Below are positions 55,742 through 64,000 of a DNA stretch of 64,000 bases, piece by piece. The DNA comes from Microvelia longipes (lineage: Eukaryota; Arthropoda; Insecta; Hemiptera; Veliidae), in assembly GCA_018340805.1 (NCBI GenBank), contig JACMZG010001870.1:50900594-50964593 (forward strand), given 5' to 3'. Numbering within the stretch: the stretch's first letter is position 1; every line of letters starts with the position of its first letter. Both the position numbers and the translations under genes were made by a program. A model generated the notes under the pieces. It was not told the origin of the DNA, did not search any database, and saw nothing but the letters and a program-made list of their open reading frames with translations.

Positions 55742-57508
55742 ATCATGAGTACTACTATTGAGATAGACGTCACTTATTTAAAGAAATAATCATTTTAATC
55801 TCATTATTTTTATTTTAAACAATAGAATGACCACTTAGTGTTGCCAAGTAGAGAAGTAGGCATTTTTTGTTTGTAAAAATGAGTTGGCAATCTAACTGTT
55901 TTTTGTCTCAAATAGAGTTAGAGTCAAATATGGCATAGGTCAAATATGGATTGAATACTGGGCATCAAAAATTTACTACGTACACGCAGCGTATTGTTAA
56001 TCCGCTAACAATAATTTAATTATTGTTAATCCCATTAACAATATATTTTAAAATTAACAACAGTAAATTCTCTCATCTATTAATATAAATAACTAAATCA
56101 AAATAGTTAAATTAGTAAGAAACCAACTAATATTATTTATTGGTCAACACCTAATAATGATCATAAAAGAAGTGATATTTGCATGCAATAATGATGTATT
56201 AAACAATAGTGAAACTTAGCTGTTCATAGAATGTTGATGACAAAAATTAAAAAGTCCTTTAGTACGATCAAAACGGTAATGGGTTCACTTCCAAAATGCA
56301 AGTATAAAATTACATAAAATGTATTAAGAATGGGGAATATTTAAAAAAACACGAAACAAATAGCTTGCCTTACCTGGCCTCTACTGACTCCACACTCCTA
56401 GATGTCACATATATATTTTCTTAATAAAAGGGTTATAATTTCTTATTGTTGAAGACAAAACTCTATCCCTTCTGAAGCACATAAGGTTTTGCCTTAAATA
56501 TTGATCAAATTCATATGTATTAACTTACAAATCCCCCATATAGTTACAGTATTGTTTGGAAAATGAAGGCCTTATCATAGTCCTTATCACCAGTCGAGTC
56601 TGCCAACTTCAAGACTTTAGTACAGCTATCTATTAATATAAACTATGCTATCAAGTATGACTGCTGGCTCTTTTTAAGGCCTTTGTAAACATATAAAGAT
56701 AGCTTTTGTAGTTCATGATTGAAATGCTGTAAACCACGACTGTAATACTTTTCAAATAATAAATAAATAATTCTCTTTATTTTAAACCAGGCACATAGTG
56801 TACAAGATGGCATAATAGCGTAAAAAATGTAGAATACATAAGTAAATAGATTTTAAAAGTAAAATATTAAGTTGAAGTTAAAACAATAAACAAAATGAGG
56901 TAAGAGACATCACAAAACAATGAAAACATACACATATCACAGTGTTTAATCCTTAAAAATTAATCTAAAAATTGCATGTATAAAACAATTGACTAGAAAA
57001 ATTAAATATCTTTTATAAATAGAACATATGTAAGTATCACAGTTTGAAGAGTCTAATATACAAGTTAAAACAAGAATATTAAATCTAAGTTAAAAAACAA
57101 TCAGGTAAATTTTAAAGTAAAAAAGTCACTTACACTGTAAAGAGGATTTAGTAACAAAAAATTCTTAATTCTAAAAAGCTTTTAATTAACTTTAAATTAA
57201 AACTCCGTAGAAATTTAGTTATGTAAAAATTCTGAGGTTGATCATAGTGAGACCGAAGTAATACCATTTTAAGTTTTGAAAAAGCTGGGAAAAAGTAAAG
57301 TGAGCCTGAAGTTATGGGAGAAAGTAGTGAAAATAAGTTGGATTAAAAGAAAACCTGAGTTTGTTTTACTACGTCAATCCAAAATTCCTAAAAGCTTTAA
57401 GGCTAAGTCATTCATTAGGAAAACAATGTATAAACTTTTGATTAAAGTTAACTCTACATCTGTAATGGTTCTAACTTGTATGTTAGAGTGCAATATGGCT
57501 GTGTGCAG
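55742..57508. other. No gene seen upstream of the first MARF1 exon
   Basis: AT-rich. The 168-codon open frame 57276-57782 is mostly intron; only its middle (57509-57641) looks exonic. Upstream MARF1 exons must exist (the first exon here enters in phase 2) but none was recognised. Confidence 0.45.
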
Positions 57509-57641
57509 AGCTTCGGCAGATATAGAATCCTCAGATAGTGATTACTGCCGACAAGACTTCAACGACTGGTCGCTGTCTCACCACACCACACATATCAAAC
57601 CCACCCAACCTGTAGTTACATGTAATATAAATAACTCTATT
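57509..57641 (+). CDS. Marf1: MARF1 upstream exon (proposed)
   Basis: Between 'tgtgtgcag' and GTAAGT, markedly GC-richer than its surroundings; only one frame is open: ASADIESSDSDYCRQDFNDW, SLSHHTTHIKPTQPVVTCNI, NNSI. No domain recognised. Ends in phase 0, matching the next exon. Confidence 0.6.
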
Positions 57642-60600
57642 GTAAGTATCTCAACTCTCTCTAAAAAATACACTACAAAGAACACAATAAATATATTTGT
57701 AATGTCATTAACCTTTAGTAATGAAATCAAAAAGTACTTCAAATCAAAAACGATAAAAAAAACACTTATGGGTTTGACCTGAAATTCAGTTTACATGTAC
57801 TATTTTTTGTTAAAATCTAAAAAAAAATCAAAAATAGTTCTTCTAGAACTCCTACTCAATAGATCTAATGATTTTTTATTATAAAATAGTTCTTCTAGAA
57901 CTCCTACTCAATAGATCTAATGATTTTTTATTATAATATAGTTCTTCTAGAACTCCTACTCAATAGATCTAATGATTTTTTATTATAATATAGTTCTTCT
58001 TGAACTCCTACTCAATAGATCTAATGATTTTTATTATTAGTTCTTCTAGAACTCCTACTCAATAGATCTAATGATTTTTATTATAAATAGTTCTTCTAGA
58101 ACTCCTACTCAATAGATCTAATGATTTTTTATTATAATATAGTTCTTCTAGAACTCCTACTCAATAGATCTAATGATTTTTTATAATAATATAGTTCTTC
58201 TAGATCTCCTACTCAATAGATCTAATGATTTTTATTATAAAATAGTTCTTCTAGATCTCCTACTCAATAGATCTAATGATTTTTTATTATAATATAGTTC
58301 TTCTAGAACTCCTACTCAATAGATCCAATATTTTTTTTATGAAATAGTTCTTCTAGAATTCTCACTTAATAGATCCAATGAATTTTTATTATAAAATTTA
58401 ATATTCTTGTATATTTTAAAAACAGTTTACACATTGTTAGCTTTACTTGGTGTGCTTTGTATTGTTTTACGATCATAACTTTTTTGTACAAACTTACCAT
58501 TGTAAGTTTGTAAGAAAGTTTCTGAAAAAGTGGATCACTTACTTAATCTAATGCATGACATACTCTTTTAGTTGTGATACAAGGCTACGTTGTAAAATAT
58601 GTAATATAAATGTTGTTTTGTGCAGGTAAATTCTATAAATATCAATCCGCAGGAGTCCAGAGGGCTCGCCCACTCAGCAGGTAACTCTTCCCTTCTGTAC
58701 TGTTTGCTAAAGATTTAATGGGGAGTGGGATTCATTGTTGGATGAACTCTTCAAAAGTATCGTCTGCAACCTATAAAACAAAAAATAAAAATATTGTTTT
58801 TGAGGGTAGTATGTAATTTGAGCACTTTATTGGACCGTTTTTAGGATGAGAAGCAATCATTATGTTATAGGAGGTTATTTAGTACTTTTCACCTCCGAGG
58901 ACAATAATGAATGTAAAAAAAACTCCTAGGACGTAAAAGTAATTCGTATATTGCCGCCATTACTGTAATGTAGCGTGTTCAAAAAAAAACAATCTGTGTG
59001 AAACCTTCATGAGGTTTTTTTAAAAACGTTCATTTTGTTTCTGTTTTTGTTCGTAGACTAATTTTTTTTCGTTTTTAAGAGCTGTTCTAATTGACAATTT
59101 TTGTGTGTTTATTTGTAAAGCCTTTACATTTTTGAGTAAAAGTGTGAAGCTATGGATGAATTCAATGACGACGATAATATGGAGTTAATTGGACGTTTGT
59201 TTTTTTTTTCAATTAAATATAAAGCGCAGTTTATTTAATGAGTGCTACCTCAAAAAAATAGTGTATGCCATCTGGCTGAGAATGTCTTTATGTCTTGGCA
59301 ATTTTTACCGACTCGCTTTGTTCGTCGGTAAATCTAATTGCCGTGACTTAAAGACACACTTCTCAGCCTTATGGCATAAATAACTATTACCTACGACTTG
59401 AGAGTTGTAAATCAGGTTTTTCATATGTAGTGAACGTAAAACACATATTTACATCCGTAGGGACGTAAATATTTTAATATCAATTTAAATCTCCCTGATC
59501 CTAAACTGTACACAGGGCTGTGTAGAACGTCAGCGACCCTTCTTGCCAATGCAGGTGCATCTATGACAAATTTAAAAAGCCATGGCAATCAAGTGCAGTG
59601 GCTATATAGAGTCTTCTATGCCAAGTAAAATTAAAGTCACAGAACAAAGTCTAACTTGGAATGAAAAATAGAATAATAACAAAAGTATCCACTATTTTGA
59701 ATGATTTAAAATTCTGTGTTAACATTTTAGCGAATTTTCTTTGATTTGACTGCTTTCTTGCTTATTAATCAAATATTTGCTTAATTTTTGGTGAATTTTT
59801 AATAACCTGAGCGTTACAATTTGTTATTTTTTTTCTACTCCTTGTATTGTAAGTTCTACATACAGTCTTGTTATCTCACATTGTAAATGTACTTTTACTC
59901 CCTACGGAAGAAAAGTGAAAGTGCTGCCAATTTGACAGAATTTTTTAGTAAAATTTTAGGAAATTTTTAGGATTTTTTTCGGTGTTATGTTGGTACTACG
60001 GGTAGAATATACAATATACACACGCTAATGTTTAAATTACAAATATATTATTACACATTATTCTATTGACAGCTTACAATAAAATAATGTGAAGATAGTG
60101 GCTTTATTCTCTCTTCATCAGAGTAATAGACATGGTAAGAATAAACTAAACTAACACAATAACAATTAAGGAGCTGAAGAATATATTAATAGTTGTTGGT
60201 ATCAGTTCTCTAGTCGTAGATAAAATTTAATATGCAACAAGGGATGAAAGTTTTCAGATCTCATATTATCTCCCTCGTCAAGCCTCGGGAGCCAAAATGT
60301 TAGTTAACTCCCTCGGCAAGCCTCGGGAGCTAACTTCATTAGTGAGCTAATGAAGTTTCCTCCTTCGGTGCTGCCTTAGGACGAAACTTTAACTTGAGCT
60401 GTAAAACTTACTTTCATCCCTTGTTGCAAAATAACTATTAATTTTTCCAAGAAATTTATAACTTTGTAAACTTTATATTTGTAAAAGAGGTAAAACCCGT
60501 GTAAACTTTAATAAATAAAAAATGAAAGAAAATGTGCTAAAAAGTAACATAAACTGAACTTCAAGCGAGTGCAAATAATACTATGATGTGTAGTGTATAA

Positions 60601-62423
60601 TCTATGGGATACATGTGCATTTTCTTTAAAAAAAATAAATAGTTGTGTTGCTAATGCTCAGGCTATTAAATATATATCAAAAATTTAAGTGAAAATTGGA
60701 TTCATAAACAGGGATAATCGAAGGAATCGATCATAATCATCTTGACTAGTGGTTTTAAGTTCACTTGGCTCAGTCACTTAGAGGCAATATGGTATTTATA
60801 CCTCAGCAAGCCTCAGGAGCTATTGAAGTTTCCTCCTACAGATCAGCCTCTGGAGCTGTGAAGCTTTTTTCCCTTCTCTTTTACTTACATCAGGTTCTTA
60901 TACAATTATTTTTTGAACTGAATTGTGGGAATGATTGCAGAGGTGGTATTTTCCCATAGTAAGACATTTCTAGCTCAGTTCTCTTCCAGCGGTGGATCAG
61001 GTAGCGCAGGTAGTAAAGAATTATCTGGTAGCTCTAGGAAGAAGGACGATAGTTTATCAGATAGTCAATCAGATGGTCAGACCACAAGTCACAAAGCCAA
61101 GGGATACCATAGTGACGGAACTCACGCCTCGAAACTACCTCCTATTGGTGTATTTTGGGACATCGAAAACTGCCAGGTTTGACCTCTTTCCATCTTCTTT
61201 CTAAACAAAGAGACTAAAACTATTAGAGGGAGGATACAACAGTTCTTATCATTCCTTGGGTAGCTAGGTGCCATAACTGTACATTGGTGATGTCATTTTT
61301 GATTTTTCATAATAATTACAATTTCACGTAAATATTACATTATTTTTCGACTATTTTGTTTTTAATCAAGTAAAATGAATTTAAAATAAGTTTTAATTAT
61401 TATCTATTGCATGTATTCTTTAATTGTCTGTGTTGAATAAAGTGGTTTAATGTGGCATCACTGAAAAATGTCCGCCAGTTGTAGAGTGTGTGCCTACAAA
61501 CCCTAGAGGGGTTGTAGAGGGGGGGAGTATCTAGTCTCTTTCTTCGGAGACTATAGTAGGGGTAAGTACAGTTACTGCACCTATGGAAACTCTCACTTCC
61601 AGACCATTTTATCACTGTGTTAATTGGGTTCTGTACTCCCTCTAATAGTATTAGTCTCTTTGTTTCTAAATCATGACATAATGTTACTTGCATTAAATAA
61701 TTTAGTTTGGTTTAAGTTGGTTCAAGTTCACTTGAACCAGTATATGATGTTTTATCATGTTGTAAGTCTTTCTTCAGTTCTAATAAAACAAATAATGTGT
61801 TGCATCAGGACAAAGCAGCATTGGATTCGAGTTTATGTCGAAGCAGTCTTTTTGAGCTCATGCCAAAGAATTATCTATGAGCTTATGCCAAAGCAGTAGC
61901 TTTAGGCTCATGCTAAAGAATTATCTTTGAGCTTATGTCAAAGCAGTAGCTTTGGGCTCATGCCAAAGAATTATCTTTGAGGTTATGCCAAAGCAGTAGC
62001 TTTGAGCTCATGCCAAAGAAGTAGCTTTGAGTTCATGCCTAAGCAGTAACTTTGATCTCATGCCAAAACAGTAGGTTTGAGCTCATGTCAAAACAGTAGG
62101 TTTGAGCTCATGCCAAACAGTAGGTTTGAGCTCTGTCAAACAGTAGGTTTATGTCCAAAACCATGCCAAAACATAGTTTGAGCTCATGTCAAAACAGATT
62201 CTATTTCTGTATGTTATGAGCCAACACTGACCAATTGAATTACTTTAATTGCTTTATGTTTGTTTTTGCTTGTTGCTAGGTTCCTAAAGGTAAATCAGCA
62301 GTAGCGGTTGCTCAAGCTATTAGAAACAGATTTTTCAATGGATATAGAGAAGCTGAGTTTGTTATAGTGTGTGACGTCAGAAAGGAACATTCCACTATTA
62401 TCGATGAACTTAATGATGCTCAG
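57509..62423 (+). CDS. Marf1: MARF1 / Limkain-b1-like NYN nuclease (partial, four exons)
   Basis: Exons 57509-57641, 58626-58680, 60941-61176 and 62280-62423 join in one frame (in-phase 2; then 0, 1, 0; out 0) without a stop: 568 nt. The C-terminal part is the start of a NYN (PIN-like) domain: [20 protein letters not shown], then AVAVAQAIRNRFFNGYREAE, FVIVCDVRKEHSTIIDELND. The Asp in FWDIENC is the first catalytic acid of NYN nucleases. This segment closely matches MARF1, which controls mRNA stability in germ cells of mouse and fly and continues with RRM and LOTUS repeats (beyond the window). The region before it is Ser/Gly-rich and low in complexity (SSSGGSGSAGSKELSGSS). The first two exons rest on splice sites and phase only. 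Confidence 0.85.
57828..58400 (+). repeat. 52-bp minisatellite, about eleven copies (MARF1 intron)
   Basis: Unit contains 'tagttcttctagaactccta' and 'ctcaatagatctaatgattt'; the TTCTAGAA core is palindromic. The last two units are more diverged. Confidence 0.95.
58626..58680 (+). CDS. Marf1: MARF1 short exon (proposed)
   Basis: 55 nt between 'tttgtgcag' and GTAACT; encodes VNSININPQESRGLAHSA plus one base, joining in phase to the next exon's AG start. Confidence 0.55.
58805..59395. mobile_element. Foldback repeat family L, opposite orientation
   Basis: Complement of 29905-30540 over its whole length, including 'tatggcataaataactatta' and the hairpin with 'ctgagaatgtctttatgtct'. The tip is CGACTCGCTTTGTTCGTCGG here, a decayed GCGAAGC hairpin. 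In a MARF1 intron. Confidence 0.85.
59396..60229. other. No gene seen (MARF1 intron)
   Basis: AT-rich. A CTGATGA on the minus strand near 60110 lacks the GAAA partner and is not called a ribozyme. Confidence 0.5.
60230..60435. mobile_element. Short TIR element, about 205 bp (MARF1 intron)
   Basis: Ends 'tgcaacaagggatgaaagtt' / complement 'actttcatcccttgttgca'. The interior has repeated CAAGCCTCGGGAGC motifs; a related CAAGCCTCAGGAGC occurs at about 60810. Target duplication not clear. Confidence 0.8.
60941..61176 (+). CDS. Marf1: MARF1 exon with start of NYN domain
   Basis: Acceptor chosen as 'atgattgcag' because it alone keeps phase with 58680; later AGs (60978, 60989) are alternatives. 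Ends ...[15 protein letters not shown] with donor GTTTGA. Confidence 0.85.
61206..61662. mobile_element. hAT-type MITE family F with perfect 8-bp duplication
   Basis: 457 bp; ends CAAAGAGACTAAAACTATTA / complement; 'tttctaaa' at 61198-61205 and 61663-61670. It starts about 30 bp after the donor of the NYN exon. No transposase. Confidence 0.93.
61840..62215 (+). repeat. 25-bp minisatellite (MARF1 intron)
   Basis: About fifteen units of 'gctcatgccaaagcagtagc' plus TTTGA, alternating with a variant ending GAATTATC. Ends about 65 bp before the next exon. Confidence 0.92.
62280..62423 (+). CDS. Marf1: MARF1 NYN-domain exon
   Basis: 48 codons exactly, acceptor 'gttgctag', donor GTTTGT. Encodes VPKGKSAVAVAQAIRNRFFN and onward to IIDELNDAQ, continuous with the MARF1 family. 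Phase 0 at both ends. Confidence 0.93.
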
Positions 62424-62574
62424 GTTTGTTCTATCTATAACTTATCCCTTTTTATTACTTTTGCATCCCTATCTCCTATGATAACAGAGGAAAGATTGTA
62501 AAATGTTTTAAAAAGACAATTCCTATCTTTTCACTTAAGTTTGTTTTAAATGACGTCTTAAATTGCGATCTCGT

Positions 62575-64000
62575 CTTAAACTATTAATTATATTTAAGAG
62601 GAATAGGACCAGGAAATTATAAGACTTATTAATTATATTTAGGAGGAATAGGTCCAGGAAATAATAAAAACTATTAATTATTATGTAGGAGGAAATAGGT
62701 CCAGGAAATAATAAAAATCGATTAATTATATTTAGGAGGAATAGTCCAAAATAATAAAATAGATATAATTATTTTAGGAGAATAGGTCCAGGAAATAATA
62801 AAATATTAATATTATATTTAAGGAGAAAAGGTTCCAAAATAAATTAAAAACTATTAAATATATTATAGGAGGAATAGAGTCCAAAAATAATAAACTATTA
62901 ATTATAATTAGGAGGAAATAGGTCCAGGAAAATTAAAAACTACGATTAATCTTATAATGAGCGAGGAATAGGTCCGAAATAATAAAACTATTTAATTAAA
63001 TTTAGGAGGAACAAAGGTTCCAGAGATAATAATTAAAATCGATTAAATATTATTTAGGAGGAAATAGGTCCAAAAAACTAATAAAACTAATTAATTAATT
63101 TAGGGAGGGATAAGGATCCAGAAATTATAAAAACTAATTAATTATATTTAAGAAGAATAGGTACCCAAAAATAATAAAAACTAGTTAATTATATTTAGGA
63201 GGAATAGGCCAAAAAATATAAACATTAATTAATATTTAGGGGGAATAGGTCCAGGAAATAATAAAAACTGAATATAAATTATCTGATTAGGAAGGAATAG
63301 GTCACGGAAATTAATATAAAACTATTAATTATATTTAGAGGAATTACGGTCAGGAAATTAATAAAAACTATTAATTTATGATAGAGAGGAATAGGTCCAG
63401 AAATAATAAAACTATTAATCAAATATTATAGGAGAGATTAGGTCCAGGAAATAATTAAAAAAAAAAATCTATTTTATAATATTTAGGGGAATAGTCCAGA
63501 AAAATAATAAACTTATTAATATATTCATAATTTCTAGGAGAGAATAGAGTCCAGGAAATAATTAAAAAAACTTATTACATATTATTTAGGAGGGAAATAG
63601 GTCCAAGGAAATATAAAAATATTATTATAAGTAGGAAGGAATAGGTCCCAGAAAATAATAAAACTATTAATTATATTTAGGAGGAATAGTCAGAGAAATA
63701 ATAAATCGATTTATTATAATTTAGGAGGAATAGGTCCAGAAATAATAAATAAATTAATATTATATTTAGGAGGAATAGGTCCAGGAAATAATAAAAACTA
63801 TTAATTATATTTAGGAGGAATAGGTCCAGGAAATAATAAAAACTATTAATTATATGTAGGAGGAATAGGTCCAGGAAATAATAAAATCGATAATTATATT
63901 TAGGAGAATAGGTCCAAATAATAAAATATTAATATATATTTAGCGAGGAATAGGTCCAGGAAATATAAAAACTATTAATTATTATGTAGGGGGAATAGAT
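62575..64000 (+). repeat. 45-bp minisatellite running off the window (MARF1 intron)
   Basis: More than thirty units containing 'ttaggaggaataggtccagg' and 'aaataataaaaactattaat'. Many single-base indels, unlike the other arrays, suggest unpolished long-read consensus as well as divergence. Confidence 0.95.

Noticed and set aside
57276..57782. 168-codon open frame as a single-exon gene
   Set aside because: Only the middle third is GC-richer and bounded by good splice sites; the rest is Lys-rich AT sequence without family features.

Overview
This is nuclear DNA of an AT-rich, repeat-loaded animal genome, almost certainly an arthropod. Three intron-containing genes can be assembled by eye. One is a tachykinin-related peptide precursor whose peptides end in FxGMR/FxGVR plus an amidation glycine, the arthropod/protostome signature. 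The others are an insect-type calmodulin-like 4 gene and part of a MARF1 (Limkain-b1) NYN-domain gene. The exact order of arthropod cannot be fixed from the sequence.

Layout. Positions 1-23.5 kb hold no host gene that I can support; they are a mosaic of miniature inverted-repeat elements (MITEs), foldback elements, 5S rRNA-derived SINE copies, minisatellites, (TA)n tracts and LINE relics. The tachykinin gene (Tk, + strand) occupies 23,694-34,479 with four coding exons (115+149+247+77 nt = 195 codons plus stop) and introns packed with transposable elements. From 34.7 to 42.3 kb there are again only repeats and AT-rich sequence, including a 43-bp minisatellite and a hAT element with a perfect 8-bp target duplication. 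The calmodulin-like 4 gene (- strand) runs 48,616 to 42,569; five exons sum to exactly 450 nt (149 aa plus stop), and its last exon is partly duplicated in tandem just downstream. From 49 to 55.4 kb lie a broken LINE with RT-thumb and RNase H regions, a nearly intact Merlin (IS1016/ISXO2-type) DNA transposon with 9-bp target duplications, and more MITEs. MARF1 (+ strand) enters at 57,509; four exons keep one continuous frame into the NYN nuclease domain and the gene runs off the right edge, its introns filled with three different minisatellite arrays and MITEs.

The three genes have no evident functional link: a secreted neuropeptide precursor, an EF-hand light-chain-like protein and an RNA nuclease.

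The most interesting material is in the repeats: (i) short insertions made of two head-to-head units, each carrying a hammerhead-ribozyme-like motif and flanked by 14- and 17-bp direct repeats, one of which lands at the 3' end of Tk and brings an AATAAA; (ii) a recurrent GAA-triloop DNA hairpin (GCGAAGC) in apparently unrelated repeat families, including a GC-rich cassette of consecutive GAA-triloop hairpins; (iii) foldback elements with odd numbers of arms, one of which carries an inverted copy of its own flanking DNA; (iv) 5S-derived SINEs, one of which ends about 25 bp before a Tk splice acceptor. All repeat families were recognised by eye inside this window; no database search was possible.
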